Source of the DNA: Aestuariispira insulae
Lineage (GTDB): Bacteria > Pseudomonadota > Alphaproteobacteria > UBA8366 > Aestuariispiraceae
Direction: 5' to 3'
Assembly: GCF_003385955.1 (NCBI RefSeq)
Contig: NZ_QRDW01000001.1
Span: 1,121,854-1,185,853, forward strand
Length of the DNA: 64,000 nucleotides
Below are positions 30,843-39,434 of this stretch, piece by piece. The notes under the pieces were generated by a model. The model saw only the letters and a program-made list of their open reading frames with translations, made no database searches and was not told the origin of the DNA. The position numbers and the translations under genes were made by a program. Every line of letters begins with the position of its first letter. Within the stretch, counting starts at the first letter, position 1.

Positions 30843-32264
30843 CTAAACACGCGGCGAGGATTGCGGCCAAAAGGGAATGCGCCAAACTCTTTTCGCCGGT
30901 TTCAAGGCCCCAATGCCTTCCCGTTCCAGGCGCCGTACCACCCCGAACATCATAAAGATCGCCACCATAGCCACCAGGCTGCCCCCCAATGCCTGACCAA
31001 CAAGAATACCCTGCGGCCCCCATATCAGCCCCCCCGCATACACAAAGGGAATGGTCCCAATGGTCGCCTTTGCAAAATTGAACAGGGTCGACAACATGGG
31101 TCGGCCCAGATTGTTGAACGCCGCATTCGCGACAAATTGCGCGCCGTTGAAGAAAAAGCTGCCCGCAATCCCCAGACAGAAAAGCCGCACCACGTCGGCT
31201 GAAACACCTGTGGCGCTGAAAAATGTCACCGCCAGGTCGGCCAAAAGCGCCAGGATCAGCCAGACCACCGCCACATATCCCGCGATGAAGATCAACGAAT
31301 CCTTCAAGGTGGAGCGTACCCGGTCAATCCGCTCCGCCCCAATATTCTGCCCCACAATCGGCCCGATCGAACCGGAAAGCGCGAAAGTCGCGGCAAAGGC
31401 AAAGGGGATGATGCGCCCGACAATGGACATGCCCGCAACCGCCGAATCGCCAAAATCCGCTGCCGCCGCCATCACATAGATATTGCCGATAGGTGTTGCC
31501 ACATTGGTCAGAACAGCCGGCCCCGCAATCCGGGCAATGTCACGCATATCCCCGAAAAATCCCGCGGGGTTCCAGGCCCGCATCAGGTCGGTCGCGCGCC
31601 AGACGGCAACAATCGCAACCGCGAACATGACAAAGCGAGCAATCGCTGACGCCAGGGCCGCCCCTTCGATCCCCAAGCCGGCGGTGAAGATCAGCAGCGG
31701 ATCCAGGACCGCATTGGCCAGTGCCCCCAGCAAGGTCGAATACATGGCAAATTTCGGCAGACCGGACGACCGCAGCAACGCCCCGCCCATCATCGCCGCC
31801 ACCATCAGGGGCATGGACGGGATCAGGATATTCAGATAACGCCGGGCATAATCGGCTGTGCGCCCCGATGCCCCCAGCATCTCCAGCAGGACCGGCACCA
31901 GCAGCCAGGTGACGATGGCCAGCAGGACCAACAGGAGAACACCCAGCACCAAACCGCTGACGGTATATTGGCCAGCTTTTGCGCTATCTCCCGCGCCGAG
32001 CATACGCGACACCATCACGCTCACCCCGATGGCCAGGCCGATACTGACCGACATGGTGAAGAACAGGATAGAACCGGCAAACCCGATGGCCGCCGCCAAC
32101 TCCGCCTCGCCCAACAGGCTCAGAAAAAACATGTCGATGAAATCAACGGCAAAGATCGCCAGCATGCCAATCGACCCTGTGCCGGTCATCCGGATCACAT
32201 GGCCCATGGTGGACCCGGATACAAAAACGCCCCCCGGCGTTCCATCCGTCTTCTTTTCCGCCAT
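30843..32264 (-). CDS. MATE-family efflux transporter
   Basis: 473 residues with 12 hydrophobic helices in two six-helix halves, and typical NorM/DinF features (VDFIDMFFLSLLGEAELAA, VMVSRMLGAGDSAKAGQ, FGDSAVAGMSIVGRI). MATE pumps exchange cationic drugs or metabolites for Na+ or H+ across the inner membrane. Substrate unknown. It precedes the PAS gene convergently and follows the FAH-fold hydrolase on the same strand by 73 bases. Confidence 0.93.
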   Translation of the reverse strand: MAEKKTDGTPGGVFVSGSTMGHVIRMTGTGSIGMLAIFAVDFIDMFFLSLLGEAELAAAIGFAGSILFFTMSVSIGLAIGVSVMVSRMLGAGDSAKAGQYTVSGLVLGVLLLVLLAIVTWLLVPVLLEMLGASGRTADYARRYLNILIPSMPLMVAAMMGGALLRSSGLPKFAMYSTLLGALANAVLDPLLIFTAGLGIEGAALASAIARFVMFAVAIVAVWRATDLMRAWNPAGFFGDMRDIARIAGPAVLTNVATPIGNIYVMAAAADFGDSAVAGMSIVGRIIPFAFAATFALSGSIGPIVGQNIGAERIDRVRSTLKDSLIFIAGYVAVVWLILALLADLAVTFFSATGVSADVVRLFCLGIAGSFFFNGAQFVANAAFNNLGRPMLSTLFNFAKATIGTIPFVYAGGLIWGPQGILVGQALGGSLVAMVAIFMMFGVVRRLEREGIGALKPAKRVWRIPFWPQSSPRV

Positions 32265-32337
32265 CTCGTTATGTCCCCTGTTTCATCCCCGACCGGGTAA
32301 ATGGGGCCGTAAACCAGCCCCTTCAAGCCTGTCTTTT

Positions 32338-33024
32338 CTACACAACCGTGAGCTCGATGGTCCCAATCCCCGCCACCCCGCCAGACAGGACATCCCCAGG
32401 CTGCACCGGGCCGACACCCGCCGGTGTACCCGTGAAAATCAGGTCCCCCGGCCTCAGCGGGAACAGGCTGGACAATTCGGCAATCACTTCCGGCAGTTTC
32501 CAGATCAACTGGTTTAGATCACCGGTCTGACGTCGCTCGCCATTGACATCCAGCCAGATCTCACCCGCTTCGGGATGATCGCACATCTCCACGGGCACTA
32601 TCTCGGAACAGGGGGCGGAATGGGCAAAAGACTTGCCTGCTTCCCAGGGGCGCCCGGCTTTCTTCGCCTGGCCCTGCAGATCACGCCGAGTCATATCCAG
32701 CCCGACCGCATAGCCAAAAACATGATCCAGCGCTTCATCAACCGGAATGTCGGTGCCGCCGCCATCCAGTGCGATCACTAATTCCATTTCATGATGCACA
32801 TCCGCGCTTTGCGGCGGATAGGGAAAATCCTCACCCGGCAGCAAAATACAATCGGCCTGTTTCAGGAAAAAAAATGGCGGCTCCCGATCCGGGTCATGGC
32901 CCATTTCAATGGCATGGGCGGCATAATTGCGCCCCACACAATAGACCGTATGAACCGGGAACATCCCGTCCTGGCCGCGCACCGGCAAAACAGTCGGCTC
33001 CGCCGGTTCCACTACATATTGCAT
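32338..33024 (-). CDS. Fumarylacetoacetate hydrolase family protein
   Basis: 228 residues: FAH fold with YCVGRNYAAHAIEMG, FFFLKQADCI, the metal-ligand HHEMELV, GYAVGLDMTRRDLQ, and the closing LRPGDLIFTGTPAGVGPVQPGD. Such enzymes hydrolyse or decarboxylate 2-oxo acids (FahA, acylpyruvase). The ATG at 33024 has GGAG eight bases upstream. The three-domain gene ends 38 bases upstream on the same strand; a joint catabolic role is possible. Confidence 0.9.
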   Translation of the reverse strand: MQYVVEPAEPTVLPVRGQDGMFPVHTVYCVGRNYAAHAIEMGHDPDREPPFFFLKQADCILLPGEDFPYPPQSADVHHEMELVIALDGGGTDIPVDEALDHVFGYAVGLDMTRRDLQGQAKKAGRPWEAGKSFAHSAPCSEIVPVEMCDHPEAGEIWLDVNGERRQTGDLNQLIWKLPEVIAELSSLFPLRPGDLIFTGTPAGVGPVQPGDVLSGGVAGIGTIELTVV

Positions 33025-33061
33025 GTTAACACTCCTGCCTGAACAATCTGATCCCTTTGGT

Positions 33062-36000
33062 TTAGGACCAGGACCGGCCGGAGACAAGACGCAAACTTTC
33101 TTCCAGCCCCGTCAGGAAGCGATCGCAATCGCCTGCATTGAAACAGATGGGCGGCTTGATCTTGACGACATTATGCAATGGCCCGTCAGTGGAGAGCAGA
33201 ATGCCCCGCTTTTTCATCTCTTCCACCACAGCGGAGGCTTCCCGGTCGGCCGGTTCCAGGCTGCCGCGGTCGCGCACCAGCTCCATTCCCTGAAACAGGC
33301 CAACACCGCGTACATCGCCCACCAAATCAAACGACTGCGCCATGGCCTGCATTCCGACAAGCATCTGCTCTCCCACATCCAGGGCGTTGCGGCGCAACCG
33401 CTCGTCCCGGACCACATCCAAAACCGCTAGCCCGATGGCGGATGAAACCGGATTGCCACCAAAGGTGTTGAAATATTCCATGCCGGTGACAAAGGCATTG
33501 GCCACCTCCGGGGTGGTGATCACAGCCGCCATGGGATGGCCATTGCCGATCGGCTTGCCCAGCGTCACGATATCAGGCACCACGCCTTGCAGCTCGAAAC
33601 CCCACATATGATGACCGACCCGGCCAAATCCGACCTGGACCTCATCGGCGATGCAAAGCCCGCCTTCGGCCCGGACCGCGGCATATACGTCCTTCAAATA
33701 GCCGTCGGGCAGCATCACCTGACCACCGCAGCCCAGGATCGATTCCGCGATGAAGGCGGCGGGTTTCCTGCCTTGGACGCGCAATTTTTCCAGATGTCGG
33801 TGGGCGTCCGCCGCATATGCTTCCGCCATGCCCGGTGCGCTGTATTTATAGGCCCCGCGATAACCATCGGGCATGGTGCAGATATGAGTCTGATCCGGGC
33901 AGCCTTCCCCGCCCCGTCCATTGAATTTATAGGGGCTGATATCGATCAGGGATGACAGGTTGCCATGATAGGCATGGTCCACGATCAGCATCTCGCGCGA
34001 TCCGGTGTAATTGCGTGCCAGGCGGATCGCCAGGTCATTGGCCTCGCTGCCGGAATTGACCAGAAAACAGACATTTAAAGGATCCGGGAAGGTGGCAGTC
34101 AATCGCTTGGCATAGCGTACGATATTGTCATGCAGATAGCGGGTATTGGTATTCAATTCAGCCATCTGTTCCTGGCCCGCCTTGACGACGCGGGGATGGC
34201 AATGGCCCACATGGCAGACATTGTTGACCATATCCAGCCATTCATTCCCCGCTTCATCGTAAAGATACTGGCCCCGGCCTTTCACTATTTTCAACGGATC
34301 AGCATAGGATAAGCTGAGATTGCGGCTTAAATGCCGTTTGCGCTTGTCGATGAGATAATCATCGGCCCGGGCCACCCGTCCGGCACAATCCTCGCTGATC
34401 CCCAGGATCAGGTTGGCATCGGGGGCGATGCTCTCCCAGATATCCAGGGTGGATTTTGGCGCAACGCCGAAAACATCCGTGCCCATATCCAACAGATGAG
34501 TCAGGATCTGGAAATGCAGATGCGGCGGCCAGTTGCCATTTTCCGGGAACGGCCCGATCCGGGCGAAGGCCTCGCCTTTCTCAAGCCTCTGGCCCAGGGC
34601 AAGCCCCGGCAGGCTGTCGCGGGTGAGATGACCGTATTTGGTCCAAAATTTTGCACCTGTATCCGTCTCATGCTCCAGAATGATGACCGGCCCGTAATCC
34701 AACTCCTCCACATTGTCATTAAAATGGACCACCTTGCCCGCCAGCGGGACAAAAACCGGGGTGCCGGGCGGCATGAAGATATCGATCCCCATATGGACGG
34801 TACGCCGTTCCCTGCCGTCGGCGGCAAAATTGTCCGAGGTATAGACAGACCGGTCCTCCAGATAGCGACCAATAGCCGCCTTGGCACCACGCAGCTTCAT
34901 TTCGCGTTCAATCTGCGCCCACCACCCGGCGGGGTCGTGGCTCTGGGATGTGGATGATTGGCCGGGATCCAAATCAAAGATCCACAGCGGGTCCTTGCCC
35001 GGGATCAACGGACAGACCAGTGCACAATCGCCACCGTTCAATTCCAGCCAGTCCCGGACAGCACGGCTGCCCGGTACCGGTTCCAGCCCGCAGGCATCCC
35101 GCAGGCGGAAATGCACCAGATGGGGGTTTACATCTTTCAAGCGGCGCAGCAGTTCATACACATCTTTCTGGCTGATCAGCAGATAATCATTATCCGGGTT
35201 TTCCGCGATCTGCTTGGCCGCCATACAGACCGACATGGCAAGCCGGACCCGCATCAGGGCATAGAGGATCTCCAACTCACCATCATTAAGCGCATTGGTT
35301 TCATGAAATCCGGCAACCAAAGGCAGAACCGCCGCAATGGGATCATCACGGCCCAGCATGCCATAGGCCCCTGCCACCGCCAGTTCGGCAATCCTGACCG
35401 AATGAACCGCATCGCCAAAATCGATCAGACCCGCCACCGCACCGTCTGGCGCCATCAAGACATTATAATCATTGGCATCATTATGGATCACTTGATGCGG
35501 GCAGTTTTTCAGCAACGGCGATACGCGTCCCTCAAAATCATTCAGGATGTCCGAAACAATCGCCCGGATCTCGTCATCCCCGATCATTGATACATGTTTT
35601 TTATGGACTGCCGCCCCGGTCATTTCCCATAAAAATTTCCGCTTTAGTGCCGGATGATCGAATTCGGCCAGGGCTTGGTCCAACTGCCCCATGAACCGGC
35701 CCAGCGGATACAGGGTTAAACCACCCTTTTTGGCCACATGATTCCAGGTTTCGCCCGCCAGCCAGGTCAGCAAACGGACAACCCGCTCATGCCCCTCACT
35801 GTCGCACATCATGCCCCCATCAGAGCCATCCAAAGACGGCACCAGGCGCGGCAGGGCAAGATCGGGTTTTTGGGCATCCAAATGGCGGATCATCGCATTT
35901 TGCGCCTCCAGGAAATCACGGTCCGCTGCCGGGTTGTGGATCTTCAGCACATAGCTTTGCCCCGCGCCATCAGTCAGCCGGAAATTCAGGTCCAGCTCTC

Positions 36001-36097
36001 CCTCCAATCGCTCGGCCTCGCCGGAAATGCCAAACAGCGCTTCCGTGATGATCCCGGCTTCCTGTTCTCCGATTTTGTCCGATTGCAATTGAAACAT
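33062..36097 (-). CDS. Three-domain protein: APH-type kinase, M23 peptidase-like domain and class III aminotransferase
   Basis: 1011 residues. About 1-360: aminoglycoside-phosphotransferase-type kinase with [13 protein letters not shown] and GLIDFGD. About 410-560: LytM/M23 fold with HMGIDIF (metal His/Asp) and HLHF. About 590-1011: class III PLP aminotransferase with [18 protein letters not shown] and the PLP-lysine segment [10 protein letters not shown] (near 845). In animals separate homologues are hydroxylysine kinase and phospholyases for O-phosphoethanolamine or phosphohydroxylysine, so a kinase-then-lyase catabolic role for a hydroxylated amine is likely. The M23 part is unexplained. 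Divergent Lrp gene. Confidence 0.85.
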   Translation of the reverse strand: MFQLQSDKIGEQEAGIITEALFGISGEAERLEGELDLNFRLTDGAGQSYVLKIHNPAADRDFLEAQNAMIRHLDAQKPDLALPRLVPSLDGSDGGMMCDSEGHERVVRLLTWLAGETWNHVAKKGGLTLYPLGRFMGQLDQALAEFDHPALKRKFLWEMTGAAVHKKHVSMIGDDEIRAIVSDILNDFEGRVSPLLKNCPHQVIHNDANDYNVLMAPDGAVAGLIDFGDAVHSVRIAELAVAGAYGMLGRDDPIAAVLPLVAGFHETNALNDGELEILYALMRVRLAMSVCMAAKQIAENPDNDYLLISQKDVYELLRRLKDVNPHLVHFRLRDACGLEPVPGSRAVRDWLELNGGDCALVCPLIPGKDPLWIFDLDPGQSSTSQSHDPAGWWAQIEREMKLRGAKAAIGRYLEDRSVYTSDNFAADGRERRTVHMGIDIFMPPGTPVFVPLAGKVVHFNDNVEELDYGPVIILEHETDTGAKFWTKYGHLTRDSLPGLALGQRLEKGEAFARIGPFPENGNWPPHLHFQILTHLLDMGTDVFGVAPKSTLDIWESIAPDANLILGISEDCAGRVARADDYLIDKRKRHLSRNLSLSYADPLKIVKGRGQYLYDEAGNEWLDMVNNVCHVGHCHPRVVKAGQEQMAELNTNTRYLHDNIVRYAKRLTATFPDPLNVCFLVNSGSEANDLAIRLARNYTGSREMLIVDHAYHGNLSSLIDISPYKFNGRGGEGCPDQTHICTMPDGYRGAYKYSAPGMAEAYAADAHRHLEKLRVQGRKPAAFIAESILGCGGQVMLPDGYLKDVYAAVRAEGGLCIADEVQVGFGRVGHHMWGFELQGVVPDIVTLGKPIGNGHPMAAVITTPEVANAFVTGMEYFNTFGGNPVSSAIGLAVLDVVRDERLRRNALDVGEQMLVGMQAMAQSFDLVGDVRGVGLFQGMELVRDRGSLEPADREASAVVEEMKKRGILLSTDGPLHNVVKIKPPICFNAGDCDRFLTGLEESLRLVSGRSWS

Positions 36098-36219
36098 CAG
36101 TTCTAACCCTGTGCGGTTTTATTGAAGAAAAATAATATAACCGATCCACCTGGCCTGCTCTTTCGCCATTATGAACAGGAAGATTGTTTTTTTGGACGCC
36201 CCGGATTAGCGTTCCGGCC

Positions 36220-36666
36220 ATGTCACAGTTAGATGAAACAGATCGGAAGATCATCGCGATCCTGCGTGAAAACGGCCGCGAGCCGGTGAAGGGAATCGCC
36301 ACCAAAACCGGGATCGCCAGATCCACCGTGCGCCATCGCCTGGAACGGCTGGAAACAAGCGGCATCATTGCCGGTTACCAGGCGGTGATCCAAGACCCAT
36401 CCTCCAGCAAGGTCGGTGCGGTCTTACTGGCCAGACTGCACCACACCCCCGCTTATGACCTGATCGAAGACCTCTCCGCCCTGACGGAGGTTAGGCGCTG
36501 TTATTCGCTGTCCGGGGAAATTGACCTGATCATCGAGATTGAAGCCGCCAATGCGGAGCAGCTCAATAGCGTGCGGGACCGGATCGCCAACCACGCAGCG
36601 GTCGCCGACATCACCACATCCATCATTTTGAAAAAAAATCTGGAAAATGGCGGCGCGACAGGCTGA
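36220..36666 (+). CDS. Lrp/AsnC-family transcriptional regulator
   Basis: 148 residues: LDETDRKIIAILRENGREPVKGIA, recognition helix with ARSTVRHRLERL, and a RAM domain (GEIDLIIEIEAANAEQL). The ATG at 36220 gives the usual Lrp start; the longer reading begins in the promoter gap. It is divergent from the kinase/M23/aminotransferase gene, separated by 122 bp, and probably controls it in response to its substrate or a related amino acid. Confidence 0.88.
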   Translation: MSQLDETDRKIIAILRENGREPVKGIATKTGIARSTVRHRLERLETSGIIAGYQAVIQDPSSSKVGAVLLARLHHTPAYDLIEDLSALTEVRRCYSLSGEIDLIIEIEAANAEQLNSVRDRIANHAAVADITTSIILKKNLENGGATG

Positions 36667-36691
36667 ATAAAAGCGTTTCTCAGATGCCGTA

Positions 36692-36725
36692 CAAAAAAAA
36701 TTGCCGGAAGCAGAGCTTCCGGCAA
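36692..36725 (-). terminator. Strong intrinsic terminator on the minus strand
   Basis: An 11-bp perfect stem TTGCCGGAAGC / GCTTCCGGCAA with an AGA loop is followed on the minus strand by eight consecutive T. There is no T-run on the plus strand, so it serves leftward transcription, 225 bases after the dehydrogenase stop. Confidence 0.88.
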
Positions 36726-36945
36726 GTTGAACAGGGAGGCTTCACGTCTGGGAGACGTATGTCCAGAGCGACTGCACAATCGGCTAGGGCGCCGCAGCGA
36801 TCACTCCGGGGTTGTTGCATCGCAACAACTGAAGCACGGGTTATGTATGATTTCCGGATGCGATTTTAAAGAGCCATTTTCGCAACGGGGGTATGCATTT
36901 AATGCATGGCTCTTTCAACTTATTGAAATACCGCGCTTAAATGAC
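36692..36945 (-). ncRNA. Candidate small RNA or structured 3' UTR between lrp and the dehydrogenase gene
   Basis: Read leftwards: AAAGAGCCAT / ATGGCTCTTT (10 bp) encloses a 15-base palindrome ATGCATTTAATGCAT; then GTTGTTGC / GCAACAAC (8 bp, 36811-36829), ACGTCT / AGACGT with a CCC loop (36744-36758), a single-stranded CCUCCC (36739-36734), and the terminator. Exposed CCUCCC resembles anti-Shine-Dalgarno motifs of alphaproteobacterial trans-acting RNAs. No promoter could be fixed, so a 3' UTR of the dehydrogenase is the alternative. Confidence 0.55.
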
Positions 36946-36949
36946 CGAA

Positions 36950-37855
36950 TCATTCCTGACTTCTTGGTCGAAATAACTTGAAGATCCCGGCCTGATCCAA
37001 CTCACCCAAACCGGCATCCACGGCAGAATTCCATATCTCGCGGCTTTTTTCCAACCCCGGCAGATCCACCCCCACGGCATCAGCCAGCGCTGCCGCCTGA
37101 ACCATGTCCTTGCGCTGGACCGTGATGCGCCCTCCGGGGTCAAAAGCGCCGTCGATCATGCGCTGCCCATGAAGATCCAATATACGGCTGCCGGCAAAGC
37201 CGCCGATCAAGGCCTCGCGCACCTTCGCCGGATCAACTCCTGCCGCCGCTGCCAGGCTCAGGGCTTCGGCCACCGCATCCAGGGTCATGCCGACAATCAT
37301 CTGGTTGGCGGATTTCGCGACCTGGCCAGCACCGATCCCGCCAACCCGCGTAACCCGGCTGCCCAATGTTTGGAACATCGGCAACATTTTCTGGAAATCC
37401 TCTTCCGCCGCACCGACCATAATGCTGAGTGTCGCTTCTTCTGCCCCCAGCTGGCCACCGGAAACCGGCGCATCCAGATAATACCCGCCCCGGTCCGTCA
37501 CCTTGGCCGCCAGATCCCTGGTATCCATGACCTGGGTCGTACCCATGTCAATCACGCTCTTCCCATCCAGGTTTCCAGTTAGCAGGCCCTCTGGTCCCTC
37601 CAGAACTGTACGGCAGGCAACCGTATCAGTCACCATGATGAGAATGATGCCGCCAGTTTCCACAGCATCGGCCATAGCCGCAGGGCTCTCGCAGGCGGTC
37701 ATGCCCTCATCGGCCAGTTTTTCCGCCGGGCCGGGGCTGCGGCTGGTGACAAACACATCCGCGCCCGCCTGATGCAGGTTGCGCGCCATCGGCATTCCCA
37801 TCAGGCCAAGCCCAATGACACCAATCTTCCATCCCTTGAGGGATTGCCCGGACAT
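36950..37855 (-). CDS. NAD-dependent beta-hydroxyacid dehydrogenase (3-hydroxyisobutyrate dehydrogenase family)
   Basis: 301 residues; N-terminal Rossmann motif GVIGLGLMGMPMARNL, substrate-binding DAPVSGGQLGAEEATLSIMVG, and the catalytic lysine region AGQVAKSANQMIVG. The family includes 3-hydroxyisobutyrate, tartronate semialdehyde and related dehydrogenases. The ATG at 37855 gives the standard N-terminus. The TerB-like gene ends 19 bases upstream on the same strand. Substrate not assigned. Confidence 0.9.
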   Translation of the reverse strand: MSGQSLKGWKIGVIGLGLMGMPMARNLHQAGADVFVTSRSPGPAEKLADEGMTACESPAAMADAVETGGIILIMVTDTVACRTVLEGPEGLLTGNLDGKSVIDMGTTQVMDTRDLAAKVTDRGGYYLDAPVSGGQLGAEEATLSIMVGAAEEDFQKMLPMFQTLGSRVTRVGGIGAGQVAKSANQMIVGMTLDAVAEALSLAAAAGVDPAKVREALIGGFAGSRILDLHGQRMIDGAFDPGGRITVQRKDMVQAAALADAVGVDLPGLEKSREIWNSAVDAGLGELDQAGIFKLFRPRSQE

Positions 37856-37874
37856 TATTTTCGCACGCCGGTGA

Positions 37875-38279
37875 TCAGGAAACGGAATAGCGCGCCCGTG
37901 CGCCCCGCTCGATCCCAGCCGCAATCAACCGGTCGATATCCAACTTGTGGCGGATCATCTGCAATAGGTTCAGCTCTTCCTCGCCCGCATGCAGATCGGC
38001 CGCAGCCACTTCCACTGCCAGCGCATAGGCGGTTTCACGCAGGCTGACCGGAAGGGATTCACGGATCAGGTCCAGGGCTTTGTCAAAGCCATCCTCGTCC
38101 AACAGGACCTCGGCGCATTTCCCGGCATCATCCGCCAGGTCGCCCGGATCATAACCGGTGAAAACCGGCAGGAAAGAGACAATCTGCTGCATGGTCATCA
38201 ATTCAACATCGGTCATGTCGCTGTCGGCGGCGGACATAACAACCATACAATAGACGAGGGATTGATGCTTGTTCAGCAT
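37875..38279 (-). CDS. TerB-family protein
   Basis: 134 residues, mainly helical, with the TerB pattern: acidic MSAADSDMTDVELMTMQQIVS, then ALAVEVAAADLHAGEEELNLL with the second acidic metal-binding-like helix. TerB domains are linked to tellurite resistance and metal-sensing or surface-associated complexes; here no other ter genes are present. GGAG lies eight bases before the ATG. Function not known. Confidence 0.8.
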   Translation of the reverse strand: MLNKHQSLVYCMVVMSAADSDMTDVELMTMQQIVSFLPVFTGYDPGDLADDAGKCAEVLLDEDGFDKALDLIRESLPVSLRETAYALAVEVAAADLHAGEEELNLLQMIRHKLDIDRLIAAGIERGARARYSVS

Positions 38280-38495
38280 GGGAACTCCAATAAGGCAGAT
38301 ACAAATTGATATGTCTTGAACAGACCCTAATAGAATAGGAACTGTCACCGGCCCTTGCCACCTTTTTCATGGTTTTAACCGGCCATAAATTTGTAACAAA
38401 AGTGTCTCGACAAGGCCCGCCCTGCTGGTTAGGGTCCGGCAAACAGGCATCCGAGCCATACTGGTTTCCCTATCCATCTCAGGAAGATACCGCCC

Positions 38496-39434
38496 ATGCA
38501 TGCCCTGCTCAATGTTGCGATCCCCGTCTTTGCCATCATGTTGACCGGCTTTCTGTGCGGGCGTTTCCGGATCCTGGGCCAGGACAGCACGGCGGCATTG
38601 AACGGCTTTGTCTATTATGTGGCGCTGCCCGCCCTCTTCTTCATTTCCATGGCCCGCGCGCCAATGGATGACATTTTCAACTGGCCCTATCTGGCCGTGG
38701 TATTCGGCGGCCAGTTGGCCACTTTCGGCATTGCCCTGATCATTGCCACCTTCGTCTTTCCCGGACGCCTCTCCCAACTCAGCCAGCATGGCATGTGTGC
38801 GGTCTTTTCCAATACCGGCTATATGGGCATCCCCCTGCTGATGACCGCCTTTGGCGAAGACGGCGCGCTGCCCGCCATCACCGCGACGATCCTCAATGGC
38901 GCGGTTGTCATGCCCCTTGGCATGGCGATCATGGAAATGGAGCGGGTCGAAGCTGGACGGGTTCTGATCGGTATTCGCGATGTTTTCACCAGCGTCGCCA
39001 AAAGCCCGCTGGTCATGTCAGCCTTTGCCGGGCTGCTGGTTTCCGCCCTGGGCCTGCCGCTGCCTTCCGCCATCGAAACTTTCTGTGATCTGCTGGGGGC
39101 TGCTGCCGGCCCATCCGCACTGTTTGCCATCGGCCTCTTCCTGATCACCGGGGCGGCGCGTTCCAATAAGCTGGAAATTGCCTGGGTCAGCGCGCTGAAA
39201 TTGTTGCTGATGCCGTTGATCACCTGGTGGCTGGCGACCTTCCTGTTCGAGCTGTCGCCGCTGGACACCGCCGCCGCCGTCATCCTAGCGGCCCTGCCGA
39301 CCGGCGGCCTGGTCTTCCTCTTGTCCCAGCAATATCAGGTCTATCTGAAACGCTCCGCCGCAATCATCCTGATCACCACGGTGGGCTCCCTGCTGACCGT
39401 GTCTGCAATCCTGGCTAATTACGTGCCGGGCTGA
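38496..39434 (+). CDS. AEC (auxin efflux carrier) family transporter
   Basis: 312 residues, about ten helices, with family motifs MLTGFLCGRFRILGQDS, FSNTGYMGIPLLM and late ALPTGGLVFLLSQQY. Bacterial members move malate, malonate or similar dicarboxylates or hydrophobic acids. Substrate is unknown. Its last 16 bases overlap the 3' end of the convergent DinG-like gene. Confidence 0.88.
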   Translation: MHALLNVAIPVFAIMLTGFLCGRFRILGQDSTAALNGFVYYVALPALFFISMARAPMDDIFNWPYLAVVFGGQLATFGIALIIATFVFPGRLSQLSQHGMCAVFSNTGYMGIPLLMTAFGEDGALPAITATILNGAVVMPLGMAIMEMERVEAGRVLIGIRDVFTSVAKSPLVMSAFAGLLVSALGLPLPSAIETFCDLLGAAAGPSALFAIGLFLITGAARSNKLEIAWVSALKLLLMPLITWWLATFLFELSPLDTAAAVILAALPTGGLVFLLSQQYQVYLKRSAAIILITTVGSLLTVSAILANYVPG

